DNA of 64,000 bases from contig MU867110.1 in assembly GCA_033725935.1 (NCBI GenBank), forward strand, positions 62,001-126,000, read 5' to 3'. Below are positions 22,859 to 35,488 of this stretch, piece by piece. The first letter of the stretch is position 1; the number at the start of each line of letters is the position of its first letter. Under the pieces are notes generated by a model. That model saw only the letters and a list, made by a program, of their open reading frames with translations, ran no database searches and was not told the DNA's origin. Made by a program: the position numbers and the translations under genes. The stretch comes from Cladorrhinum sp. PSN259 (lineage: Eukaryota; Ascomycota; Sordariomycetes; Sordariales; Podosporaceae).

Positions 22859-25800
22859 TTAAGCGTCAACAAGGGCAACAGCCGCCTGCCCTTGCTGAGG
22901 CTCCTCCTCCTCCTCTTGAATCGATGCATCCATTTCTAGTTGCTTCTCTGATTCCTTCGTTCCATTAACTTGAACCGCTTCAGCCTCCTTCTCATTCTCA
23001 CTCTCACTTCTGTTCTCACTGCCCTCCGACTTATGCTCCTCCTCTTCCACCTCCTCTTCCTTCTCGCTTCCACTACCACTACTCTCTCCCTTCTTTTCCT
23101 CCTCCTTGCCGCTGGCCTCTTTCTCCTCCCTCTCAACCTCCTTCTCCCAATCATCAACCACAGCCTTCTCTTCCGCTTCCTTCTTCTTCCTCAACTCCAA
23201 CCGCCTCAGCGCCACAAACGCCCCTCCAGCTCTTCCGTTGCCCAACCCACCGAGCGTAAGTTTGGCGGTTGACCCGGAAGCCGACGACGATGCCTTGGGC
23301 CCGACGACAGCACGTTTTGCTCCGCGACTGGCTACGGCATTCCAACCACCAGTATTCGCACTGGAATCCCCGCCTTCTCTACGAAGAACAATAAGGGAAT
23401 CATCTGCGTGACACAGTATCACGTTCCGCGCTATACCGCCGCCGTTACGCCAGATAGTTTTCGAGATGGATGCTTTGAGGGCCGTCAAAGCTGATTCGAT
23501 AGTTTGAGGGGTGGAAGTCATGATGCTTGCGGCAGTGAAATTCGGCACGGCCTTGATGAGTATTTCGTCCGAGGGTAGGAAGCTGGTTTGGAAGGTGAGT
23601 GCTGGGCCCGAGCGTGAGGCAGTCGCCAAATCTTTGGAGAGTTCCTTTTCAACTTCGTCTACTGTGAGGCCGAAGCGGGGGTTAGCGAGTAAGAGGGCGT
23701 TGAATGCCTGAACCACGGGTTGCGGACTCGGGGATGCAACTAGAGCAGGTTTGTTCGCTTGCAAGAGGCGGAGACATTGGGCGAGAGTCTTTTGTGGTGC
23801 TGCGACGAAGCGAGGAGTCTTGAAGATGCAGACGTGCCGATGGCCTTCTGGATCCTGGGATTCGGAATCAAGCCCGTAGTCTTCTGCGAGGGAGTGGAGG
23901 AATGCTCGCTGGTGGGGTTGCATTGGTTTGAAACGGAGACGCTTCTCCTTTGATGAGGCGAATACGCGGAACTCCCGTTCTTGAGTCTGGGACCAGCTGA
24001 TATTCTCGCAGAACAGTTTCAGGGTTTTGTCTGAGTAGGGAATATGGTCGTCTTTGTGCGATTCTGGGTCGACCTTCAAGGCGGCTGCGAGGAGTTGGTT
24101 CCGCTGGATACGAAGACATTCTTCATCGCACTTCAGAGTGGTATCCTTGTGAGGCCATGGGTTAAATCGAGTGGCCTGGCACCGGACTTCCTGCTTGCGA
24201 CGTTGGCAGGGGCAGGTGATGAATGTCTTGGACTGACAGGGTTTGTCCTCTTTGCAGGCTATTGATGGTTAGCATTCAACCTCGACGAACAGGAGTGTTG
24301 ATGAACTTACGATATGGCGCATGACACTGATCGGCGCAGGTATGCTCGCATGAGACCATAGTCCTGCCGCAGATCTGAGAGCAATGCTTCCCAGGCACAC
24401 CGACGTCCTCACACTCTCCAGGCTTGTGACACGGCTTCTTGCACTCGTGTAGTCCGCATTTCAGCTTCTTCCCACAAGGCAAACCACACCGAGCCTCTTC
24501 GAACCAGCATGGCTGATTCTTCAACACCTTCTTGCCGCAGATGCATGACCTCTCCACCAGGAAGGGACACTTGGGGCACTCAACATCATCAGAATGACAC
24601 TGATGATCCACCATGGGATGTCCGCAAGACCGTGGTCTGCGGCAGTTAAATCGACACTCTGGCGGCCTGGTCCCACAGGGCTGAGGGGGATGAAGAACAG
24701 TCCGGCCACAAGAGCAGCTGATCTCCTCAAAGATCGCTTCAGGGCAGGCCATGCAGGGCCCTCTATGGCAGAGCTGCTGGCAGGTATGTGTGCCGCACTT
24801 CAGTTGGCGGCCGCACACTTGCAAGCAGATATGCTCTGGCTCAAAATTTTCGTTTGCAGTCCGCTTCTGCTTCCGCCTCTCAGAGGCCTTCTTCTCTCCT
24901 GGGCAGCAACGGGCTCCACATTCGTGACGACCACAGTTGAGCTGAGCCCTACAGGTCCTGAAGCATTGGGGCTGCTCAACCGTGCCTTGATGGCAAACCG
25001 ACCTGGCTGTAACCTTTCCACAGCGGCAGGAGACGTCGATGTACTGAAAACAAGGAGGGCAAGCACCGACGTGGCACTTTTCTGGGCAGAAATGGCCACA
25101 AGGGAATGCCTTACCGCAGGGCTTGTCGCAGTGTGGAACTGGATCCTCACACGAGGCTCTGGGCCCAATAGACATAGACTCGAGTGATGTCTTGCCGCAG
25201 TTGCAGTGCGTGACAACGTCGGGAGAAAACGGGCAATGGGCTGTCTCTTCGTCTTGTGAATGGCATGGCCGCTGACAAGTATGCTTTCCACAGTCGAATG
25301 GTCTGTCACAGACGTGCTGGCATTTGAACGACCCCTCGAACCACTCACCCTCCTCAGTCTGTGCCTCGTCGGCGGTTGATGGCTGAAGTTGACCGTAGTT
25401 GAAGGAATCCAAGACATCATCTCGCTGGTCACAGGTAATGACCTTCTCCTCCTTTCCGCAATAGCAGACAGCAGGCATGGGAACCTTGCAAGCCCCACAA
25501 AGACCAGAGTGACATGGTTGCGAACAAGTATGCTCTCCGCAGGGAAGAAGATCGCCGCACTCTTCATGACAACTCCAACCCCCCTTCGCATAGTCGGTCT
25601 CACTGCACCGCCTGGTCACTTCGTGCTTGCCGCAAAAGCATGTCTGCGTTGGCCCCATAAGTGTACAAGGAGGGCAGGGCCCTGCGTGGCACATCAGTGG
25701 GCATGGATGCGGGCATGTTGCTCGAGGCTTTGAGCAAGTATTTCCGCATGTGTGAGGGGGGAGTCCAGATATGGGTTTCATGTCGATTTCCTTGCCACAC

Positions 25801-26651
25801 CAGCAGTGGTAGGATCCAGGTTCCTCCACCAGGTTGGAGTTGCAGCCTGGGCATCGCCAGTCCATGATTTGGTCGGGTTGAGGATCGTCTTTTTTCTTCT
25901 CCATCTGATTCTTATACCACTTTTTCACACAGTGAATATGAAGAACGGTCCAGCAGATACTGCAGCTCCAGACCTTGGAAGTTCGCACTACCTCATTAGT
26001 GCAGATGACGCACTCGTACTGGCCATTGTCGATGTCCTCGTGAATTCTCGTGGGGAGGTCTTCTGCTGTTGACTTTTCTGCCACTCTAAGTGGAGCTGGA
26101 GTCGGTTTTGGCGGTTTAGATTTGGGGGCTCGGGAGGATGATGCTGTAACCGGCTGTCTGGGGACAAACTCGGCAGCGACAGCACTTAGCCCGGCTTGTT
26201 GCGCCGAGTCATCGGCCGCTGGTCGTAATGAGGTCTCCGAAATCCTGGAAATACCAGCAGGTGGGGCCCTTCCTCCTCGATGGGAAATGACAATAGACCT
26301 TTGAGCACCGCCACCTCTTCCCCGCCTTCCACCACCGCCGCCTCTCCCCCCACGTCCACTTCGTCCCCCCCTTGCTGACTGGCCATCCTGCTGTGCAAAT
26401 GGTTCTGCCACACTTGACGGTTGAATTGGTGGTGCTCGTGCTGCAACTGGTTCTGGTGCATTGGCAACAGATTGTTCCTGTTCTCTCTGCTCTGGCTGAC
26501 TCCCTTCGGTCGTTGTGGCGTTTGCTGTTGATGAAGCTCCACCACGTCCACCTCGATTCCGATGCCTCCAGTACCCTCTTCGGTTTCCTCTGCCTCCTCC
26601 TCGTTGAGAATTTCCTCCTCTGGTGGCTGAGGATGTAGATGTCTCAGCCAT
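22859..26651 (-). CDS. fap1: NF-X1-type zinc-finger and R3H protein (FAP1 homologue)
   Basis: Two exons: 24311-26651 and 22859-24258, with a 52-nt intron; 1246 aa. The order is: Gly/Arg-rich RGG-like N-terminus (about 1-130); a RING/PHD-like finger near residues 215-270 (CVICTNEV, CSICWTVLHIHC, CPGC); then a long array of NF-X1 fingers, about 280-830, with repeats of the form CGxHxCxxxCHxGxCxxC; then an R3H domain (about 870-940, TQEREFRVFASSKEKRLRF) that can bind single-stranded nucleic acid; and an acidic, Glu-rich low-complexity tail. This is the architecture of yeast FAP1 and animal NFX1. FAP1 binds the rapamycin receptor FKBP12; NFX1 proteins act in transcription and as ubiquitin ligases through the RING-like part. 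Splicing is fixed by CHAPY|PCKED, which continues the Cys-rich pattern into exon 2. Confidence 0.95.
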
Positions 26652-27524
26652 GTTGTTCTGAGCAAACGCTATTTTGCCGAAACTCGACCGTGAATGAATC
26701 TTGAAAAATTGAGACGCAGTAAAAAAGTAAAGGTAATTTTTGGGGGTGGTATTGCGCTTTTTGAAATACAGCGACTTTTTCTAAGAGTAACTCAAAAAAA
26801 GAAAAATAAAAGGAAAAAATGAGTGAGTCAACTCGATGCAAGCTCGAGGCACAAAATATCAGAAAGAGGGAAAAACAAAACAGTCAGGAAAGTGCAACCA
26901 AGGCTTATTTTTTGAACTCTTGCAAAGTCACTGCAGCCCAAGCAGAGTCCTGGGGAGTTTGAACCTGCGAATTCGCCGCATGAGTAATACCTGGCCAAAG
27001 TGGCCCGTGCTTACAAGGTGGGTGGCCGTTAACCCGCAGGCTCTTTCAAGATGAGAGTTGTTTCTCAACTCTTGCCACCGTAATTGATTGGGCACCCCAT
27101 CCACGATTATTTCTATATCATCCGGTGTTTGCCGTTCATAAATTCACCCACCTCGGCAGTAAATCGGAACAACTTTGGTTGAGATATTTGAGTTTCATCC
27201 AGACCAGATCTTCTAGAACGATCATTACCAAGCCTTTGCCCCCTGCCCCTGTAGGGCTTAGCGTCGCATCGGGCAAATCACCGAGGTTGCATCGACCAGA
27301 AGTGCTTGCAGATGAATCATTCTTGATCATACCTTATGTGAGGCACTGTGAGAGCACAAGGCTGAGAAAAGACAAGTGAAAGTTGCATTCCCCTTCATCA
27401 CCCTAAATGTTTATTAAACAAAGTAAATAGATTAAAGTCTTGCCGTGTGTGCTGTGGTATATCGTTCTCTCCGATGATCGATCAGATTTCCCGAGGGTAT
27501 ATCTCGATCCCAATCCAATGCCCA
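26652..27524. other. Intergenic, 0.9 kb
   Basis: Promoter side of the FAP1-like gene (-) and 3' flank of the ABC-A gene (-). A and T tracts lie close to the FAP1 start. A segment with TTCAAAC resembles a tRNA B box but no cloverleaf forms. No gene seen. Confidence 0.5.
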
Positions 27525-30500
27525 TTAAATCCTCCCAACCCCAAACACTTTCCTAAACCAACTAACCTTCCTATCCTCCTCCTCGGCATAATTATCCTTC
27601 ACCACACTCAAAAACACCCTCTCAAGAGTCGGACCGCCAATGCTATAATCCTGCAACCCAAGTTCCTCCTTGTGCTGCTCCAGCAACTCAATCAGCCTTG
27701 CCACTCCGTTTCCATTCCTCGCCGTGCTCATCGAGACCCCGTCATCTTCTGATGACCTCTCGCCCTGCTGCTCTCTATGCCTCTCCCTGTTGTCTGCCCA
27801 GTTAGCTCCAACCATGAACCTAACCTGCCCACCCACACTCCGGCCCTCAAACACCACACCCCCATCACCACCGGAGAAATTCTCCTTGGCCCAAGTCTCG
27901 ACCTTATCCACCTCTTGCTGGCTAGAATGCGGTGCACTCTGCAAAACCAGCTGCACACAAACAGCATCACTGTAATCTTTCCTTAAGCTGGTTGTCGTGC
28001 CCAAAGCCAACAATTTACCGCCTGCCAAGATAGCCGCGCGTGTCGCCAATGCGTCCGCCTCCTCCATACTATGTGTGGTAAGCAACAGCGACCTGCCAGG
28101 TGAAACATCTTCCAAAATCTTCCACATCTTCCTCTTGGCAGCCGCATCCATACTGCTACTGGGTTCATCAAGGACCAGTACAGACGGGTTGCCCATCAAA
28201 GCGATAGCAAGAGACAGCTTTCTCTTGTTACCCCCGGAAAGTTTTGAAGCTTGTTTCTTCGCGTGAGGTGTAAGTCCAACGCGGTCCATGAGTGCTTCGA
28301 TATTGCTGGCACGCTCGGCCTTGGGGATTCCTTTAATAGCTGCGTAGAACTCTAGATGCTGTTTGGCTGTCAAGAGGTCGAGGGCATCGAACTGTGGGCA
28401 AACGCCGATAGCAGAAGATATTTGGTCGGCATTTTCGGGGGATAAAATGTCGGCTCCGCGGAGCAGGATGTTACCCGAGTCTGGACGCAGCTGTCCACGG
28501 ATCAGGTTCACGATTGTGGTCTTTCCGGCGCCATTAGGACCGAGGAGGGCTAGGATCTCGCTTTCATGGAGGGATAGCGAGACGTCCGAGACGGCGGGAA
28601 TGGAGTTGAAGGACTTTTGAAGATGAGAAATCTCCAAGAGAGGGGTGGTTGCTGATGCCGTTGTTTTGACGGCGGCAACTGGCTTCAGCTCGACTTGCGA
28701 AGTGGCGGTAGAAGCAAGAGTAGACAGGTTAGTGGCTGTGACCTTGCCGGCGCGAGAGAAGCGCGTAGTGATAAACGAGAAGGAGAGGTCATCATCGACC
28801 CAAATGAGAATTGCCAACATCACAAATATCTGGATGACGAGGTAGGTAAGTGGAAAGCTGTATCCCCACCATGAGCTGGCAGGTGCCTGGAGGGGTTCAC
28901 CTTCACGACATCCGAGCCGGTAGAGGTTGAAGCCAACAGCCATGGCGCGGAACATGTTTCCAATCGGGAAGACGAGATCCAACACATATGAGATGATGTC
29001 CGTGTTACGCTGGACAACGAGCGCATCGCTGATGTAGAAAGGTAGCGCATAAGCCAGACCGAGTCCAAAGAAAGAAATTCCGTTGAACCCCAGTGCCCAC
29101 AAGAAGGCGGATAGTTGAGATCTCGCCCATGTTGATACGATGTAGCTTAGAAGTATCCCGGTGATTCCGTGGAAAAGGCAAACAGGAAACATGTAAGCGG
29201 GCTCCAGCCATTGAGGAAACTGAACGGAGATCGTGGCGGTATAGGCGATTGAGACAATAAGGACAAAGCAGAGATCAAACAAGAAATATGCTGTCCACAT
29301 CGGCGCAGGCCTCACGCCGTTGGAGATTTGCAGCGCTCGAACGTTACTACCCCGCTCAAAGGCAGGATAGAGAGCAAAGAAGCATGGATAGACCGTCATG
29401 ATGAATGCAGCATAAAGGATGTACTGCCAGCTGCTGCCGCCAAAACCTTGTTCCGAGGTGTAATTCCATAGCTTGGTGGTTGCGATCCTGACGCCGCCTC
29501 TCCGGGTCGAAGTCCAAATGTTAAGGAAGGTCATAGCATCCGTAGCGGACCCTTCGGCATTGTATGCGATGGTTGGTGGGTGTCCGCCATTCTCGTTGTC
29601 GCCCATCCACAGCCCAGTCAAGCCCCAGCCGTTGGCTTCACGATTGCGTACCTTGTTGGCGAAGGCGTCATAATTTTCCGTCATGTGCCAATCCCTGTCG
29701 AAGTACTTCATGTCGTAATGTTCTTCATAGAACCCATCGTACCAGTATTGTGCGCGATAAGTAAGGGTAGAGCCATTTATGCCAGAATATAGTGCATCAT
29801 GGACAGATGGGGGGCCGAAGAAAAAGTTGGCAGGATAGGTTTCTCGGCCGCCGTTTAGGAATAACTGACTACCCGCCGTCCTGACCACATAGTTGTTGGC
29901 TTCATTGGTCCCTCCAGAACTGCATTTAGGGCGTTTAAAGTCTGCGGGGATGAATTCGGTGATGGCGGGAATACAAGCGATAGGAAGTGCAAGAGTTAAG
30001 AAGGCTCCAAGCCAGTACCGTGGAAGAATCCTGAGGCGCTTCATCAAAAGAGTCCGGAGCTGCTGAAAAAATGATGTTCTCTGGCCAGAGCTAAGTTTGG
30101 CAGCCAACTCTTCCTTCTTCACATTCACGTCACCTTCAGAGCTGCGATCCGCTATGTCCTGGGCAGACACATCATCCTGGGCTACCCGAAGGAACACATC
30201 CTCAACTGTCGGGCCAGCAACCTGGACGTCGGTTTGACCCGCAGCTTCCAGCCTTGCAATGAACTGAGCGGCTGCTCTGGAGTCAGGAGCGCTGTAAAGA
30301 ATCCGGTCCTGATGGACGGTTCCAACCAAGTCATCAACCTCAGCATTCGCATCTTTGGGGAGACTGACGCGGTATCCTCCACCGAGCCTGACCTTCAGCT
30401 CAGTGCTGGTGCCCTGGCATCTGATCTCTCCCCTAGAAAGAATGACGATATGGTCGGCCAGTACTAGAAAGCCAAGTCAGTCAGAGTGAGATATCGGGTA

Positions 30501-32757
30501 GGATAGATTTACGGTACTTGCCTTCTCCTTCATCCAGGAAATGAGTTGTGAAGATCATGGATCTCTTGGACCGTTCAGCAAGAATGATGTTCCAGATAGT
30601 GCGTCGAGAGATAGGATCCTGTTTTCGAAGTCAGCTAGATTGCTTTGGCAAATGGTGCCAACGAATTTGAATTCTTACCAGCCCAGATGTGACTTCATCC
30701 ATCATGCAGACGGTGGTCCCACCAACAAACATGCATGCCAGCTGAAGCTTCCTCTTTTGCCCGCCACTCAGCGTCTTAGCACGGCTATGAGTCTTCCGGG
30801 TCAAGTCACAGGCGGCTATCAGATCGTGAAGGGCTTGATCATCCTCGTTTCCACCCTTCAACTCGCTCCAAAACTTGACATGCTCAAAAACTGTAAGCCG
30901 ACCGAACAAGATATTCTTCTGAGGGCAAATGCCTATAACTTAGTTAGCCTCAGCCTATTTGCGCGACAGTTAAAAAGTGCGTACCAATTTGAGAGTGACG
31001 GGCGTTGATGATGATGCTTCCAGACGTTGGCGCTTGGGTACCAGACAAAAGGTCGAGCGTAGTCGATTTGCCCGCACCGTTGACACCAAGGAGACAGAGG
31101 ATCTGATTCTTCTGTGCGATCAGATCCAACCCATCGACAGCATTGAATGGCTTCTTGCGCCCAAACCAAGACCAGCCGGTGTAGACTTTGGTCAATCCCG
31201 TAGCGCGGATGGCGACAGTGGTGTCGGAGCTGTTACTCGAAGAATCCGCAGACAGTGTTCGTCCCTTAAAGTTGATTCCATGAATAAGCTTTTCTGCAAG
31301 AATGCACAGAAATGGGTAGAAGATGATCTGAATGATCAAGAAGACCCAAAACGTCCAAACAGCAACACGGTACGGTCCTCCTGGAATATGCTGTCGAAAT
31401 TCTTTTGGAATTAAACTCATATCAATACCAAGGGCTGTCAGGTTGACACCCCAGTTTACGAAAGCAAACTTGGCCATCTACGGTGAAGTCAGTATCGATT
31501 TGAAGATGAACAAAAGGCAGGGCGTCATACATGTGACAACACAAACATGTAGTTCATTTGCGGGAACAGCAACGAAAGGAAGAGTACTCTCGCTGTATCG
31601 ACTTTCCTGTTCACGAGAAGAGCAGCACCGCCTCCGAGGCAAGTGAAAGCGATAACGACAAAAATGCTTGAGATGATACGTTGCTTAAAAAACGCGGCGG
31701 CAAATATGCTGGCATTTAGGAATGCAAGGCCTGAAAAAATTTGCCAGAAAACAAAGATTGCTGCACTCGACTCGGGAAATAGGAGGTGCCAGTATACTGT
31801 CAGGCGAAGTGTTAGTCAGTGTACCTCAGAGGTTTTGGTATACGATATTCAGCCTTGGAAGAAGAAAAGACGCTTACAGAAACCGTGAATAAGCCAAGTT
31901 GGGAACTGAACGATGGACAACGCCAATATTGAGCTCATGACTCTGCTCCCAGGCCCGCCACCCATTGCATCGACGAGCGCCGAAGTTCCGGAACCCCTCT
32001 CGGCTGTAATAAAGCCAACGGCATGATAAACGCCGGGAAGTGTGCTGAGAAAGAAGACAATAATCCACGTAGTGATTACCATCCTGCTGAACAGAGCATC
32101 TTCTTCAGCCTCTACTGTCTTTTGATCAAGCGTGCTGAACATCCACTCAAATGGCACCTCGTTGCTGTCCACAATGGCATTGTCGACCGCCAGCTGCAGG
32201 GGTAGTGAGTATAGTTGCACATTATTGCTCCCCGAGTTCACGTTTGATGATTCCCATTCGCTTCTGAGGGGGTCAAAAGAGAGGGTGTAATTCCATGTCT
32301 GGTTTTGCGCACCCACTGTCGTGAGAGGCGAATCCTGAAACGTGACGATACCATAGCAATTTGACACACCGCGGAAATTGGGGATGCAGTGGGACTGAGC
32401 ATCCACCTCATTATCAAAACGAAGCACTTTTCCTTGCTGGTCTTTGAGAGGCTCGGCGATTCTATCGAGGACTGGGTCGACATCGGGTCCAAGAAAATTT
32501 GGCCTGACGAGGATAAGCTGCTGGGAAGAGGGGATGGCATCGACGAGTGAGCGAATCGGGCGAGGTTTGCCTACGCCATATCGCTGAGGTGTGGGATTGA
32601 AATTGCGGATGTTGAGCGTCAGAGCTAGGAGAAGTATGGGCGCGATGACGGCTTGGATGAGTGTCGAGAGCCAGTGTCGTGTTATAAGTAAAAGAAGGTT
32701 CTTCTTTGTGAGGGCTTTCACCTGACGGGCGAATTCCCGAGGAGGTGTGAACGCCAT
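27525..32757 (-). CDS. Full-length ABC transporter, subfamily A
   Basis: Six exons: 31878-32757, 31531-31796, 30985-31477, 30679-30932, 30522-30618 and 27525-30463; 1642 aa. The order is TMD1, NBD1, TMD2, NBD2. TMD1 has a first membrane span (LLLLITRHWLSTLIQAVIAPILLLAL), a large extracytoplasmic loop and five or six further spans. NBD1 shows Walker A GVNGAGKST (about residue 512), LSGGQKRK and MMDEVTSGLDP. TMD2 has the same plan with a large loop. NBD2 shows GPNGAGKTT (about 1305), LSGGNKRK and VLVLDEPSSSMD. The large loops and the LSGGxKRKL signatures are typical of ABC-A lipid exporters, found in many filamentous fungi but not baker's yeast. The substrate is unknown; a lipid is inferred. 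Introns are 81, 53, 52, 60 and 58 nt. The last (30464-30521) appears to use a GC donor, which gives HFLDEGEVLADHI, the spacing expected after the first H-loop. Confidence 0.93.
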
Positions 32758-35488
32758 CCTGGTGAACCTCCTGGGCTAAACTCAGGTATGAAGGGGAAAG
32801 AGCTTGAGATTGAAGGAACTAAGCAAAGATTCGACTTCCTGAGGCTGCCGACAAATAAATAAAGGGAGATCCCGTCCCTCAGGGGGCGGTGTTGATGTCC
32901 ATCAGAACGGTCAGGGGTTACATGAGCAGATCAATTGCTGCACTGCCATTGCCCAGTCAGACTGCAGACGACACGCGGCGGTCAAGGTCAGGAAAACTCC
33001 TGCAAGTTGAATTAGCAGGGGTCGACTTTCTTCATATTGGCAGTTGGCTTACATTGTAAGTATTGGCGACCACTCTTGTGCTCTCAGCTTGATGCTCATA
33101 ATTCTGGCTGGTACCAACATCGTCAGCGTGTGAGGTGTAAATCAGTGGCCGCGCGTCCATCATAGATTTGTATGGCGGTTCTGGGAGCTTGAAACTGCTG
33201 CCTGATTCTTTTTGGAAATATATCGCAGAGCTCGGAGGATTACCCGCGGGCAAGGCGGATCAGTAAAGGTACATACCACTATGCATTGGTGCCCTGACAG
33301 GCATTTTTCCCTGGTCAAGTAATCCGCACTTGTAATATTCGATGTGAGGCTCTTGTGCAACAGGCACGGATGAATCGCCTGACACCACTTGATGTGAGAG
33401 CAACATCACAACCAGAAGATTTGGTTGGCTTCGTGGAGAGCCATCAATAATCCGCGTATAGAAAAGTCCATGATCTACGGCTAATATCCCCGATTGGGAA
33501 GGAGATATAAATGTTAGTGGGTTGGTAAACTGCGAGAGGCTGTGCATTGAGCAGAGATATCTCCTTTCAAACGCCATTAAATCCACAGTCCGGCAGTAAC
33601 AAGCCAAGATAGCGGGCATGTACGGCGCACTAACCGACTGTCCCGTCATCTTGTCAGCCGGAAGACTGCCGGTCACGATGTTAGAGGCGCCGATTGATGA
33701 TATGCCGTCGGAGAAGTGGGTCCGAGATTTCTGGCATCTGCAGGGGCTTGTATGTTGACAGCGGATGCCCTCTCGAGGCGCAGGTTGCCTTCGAAGTTCG
33801 AACCCATCTCGCTTCCATCGGGTGCTAATGAAGCGAGTGCGCGGTCCATTTAACCGTTCTCCTGCACGCTCATTATGTATGTAGTCCTCACGGTTTCCTC
33901 CTTTGCATTGATCCTATCGTTCTACCCAAGGTCTGATCATCAGGTGAGTATAACCATACGTGAGAGCCTAATCGAACATGCCTCCAACGCAGTGTTACTT
34001 TTCCACTTCTACTGCTGGTAAGATCGTGCGTCACCAATTGATCATGAACGCTTGCCTATCAGAGGATGTGATGTGGTAGCTTAGGCGGTTAGAGCTTCTC
34101 AGTGTCGATTTTGCTGTTACTTCAGATTGTGGCCGAACCAAACTTCTCATGCCCAGGAGTTGTGTGCCATGATCAACACTGACAGAAGCATCGGCTTGTC
34201 GGCAAGCAAGGGCCTTACTTACTATCACCAAGCAACAAGCCGAACCCAATCCATCGAGAAATGCAGCCGTTTCAAATGATAATACCAACATGTCGCGAGA
34301 GACTGAGCTCGTAAGCTCGCTGGCTCGGGCTGGTGAGTCCTCGTTTGCGTTTGCAGTTGCGCATCTTCCCGTGCGGGACATGGATGATCAGCTGGATCCA
34401 TCATCCTGCAGGTCTTGGATTTGGGGAATCGCGAGAATTGACTTTTTGCAGTGTCGCCACTGGCTGTCGCTTAATGAACCCCTATGGCCAACGTTGTTGC
34501 TCTCTTCGATCAACGGTGTTTCGATGTAGCAAGCCGGTTCAGACGGCTTAAGAGACGGACGCAGATGCTGATGATCCATTAGTGTGCACATGCACATGTG
34601 CTAACACTGCGCACGTAGGATAGAACCGTTGTTTCGGAACTAAACCCTGAAGTTCTGAAGGTTGGTTGTTCATCTCAAAGTTTTTGTCACACCAATGGGT
34701 CGTGAAGGTGCCGGGTGCTCGCGCTAAATTCCCACTCGGCTCCAGGGAAGGTCCAGGCGATTTGACCTGTCACTAACAGGAATCCATACAAATTCTCGCG
34801 GACGCATGATTAGTGCAGTCCACACATCCAATCGGGCTCCCCACGTCTCCAAAAGATTGTCCCGTCCTCGCGGGCTCGCCTGTCTTTGACTGCTCTCCAT
34901 TGGTCCATTTCGCGCATCACGCCCGGATCCCTGTCGGGTAAAGACCCCGCCTTGATCCTTCCCTTCCCTGCAGCGCATTCCAGAGCGGCGAGCAGCGGCG
35001 AGCAGCGGCGTGACGGAAACCACTGCAGTCTGCAGTCTGCAGCCAGCCAGCCAGAAGCCAGAGAGGCAGCAGCCACCGTGCTCGGGTCCTTTTCGCTCGC
35101 TCCATCTTCTCATCGAGATTGTCTGTAACTCATTTTTATCAATCCATTGCCGTGACCACGACATTGGCGGCATAAACAAACGATTTTTGATGCTTTAAAG
35201 ACGGACTCGCTCGCCGCCGACCCCAGTCATCTACACAGCCCACTCACTGCTTGGCCAGGGAACATCGCATTAATAACAAGGTACTACCATCGACCACGTT
35301 CAAGCATTTCCAGCATTGACGTTCCGCAAGCGGTCCTGGTCGGGCCTGCCTGGTAGGTCAGACGAACACACAACAGCCGCCTTTCTTTGTCTCTTTATTT
35401 ATCTTTCCAACAACCACATTATCACGACGCGCAACGATTGATCGCGGTCGCAACTCCATGATCTGAGAAAGCCGTGAAAGCACACAGC
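32758..35488. other. Intergenic, 2.7 kb, no confident gene
   Basis: Divergent promoter region between the ABC-A gene (-) and the Ser/Pro-rich gene (+). Minus-strand frames at 33260-33676 (138 codons) and 33673-33849 (58 codons, from an ATG) are the only stretches that might hide a small or decayed gene, but no family is recognisable and splice signals do not join them well. Around 34984-35055 there are short direct repeats (GAGCAGCGGC, CTGCAGT, CCAGCCAG). Confidence 0.5.

Noticed and set aside
24800..25603. 267-codon minus-strand frame
   Set aside because: Out-of-frame shadow of the Cys-rich NF-X1 array of the FAP1 homologue.
30541..31008. 155-codon plus-strand frame
   Set aside because: Antisense shadow of the NBD1 exons of the ABC-A gene.
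33796..33815. AGTTCGAACCC resembling a tRNA T-loop
   Set aside because: The flanks do not pair into a stem and no cloverleaf can be drawn.
33260..33849. Minus-strand frames (58 and 138 codons) that might form a small gene
   Set aside because: No recognisable family, poor splice connections between the pieces and an early stop; kept only as a remark on the intergenic region.
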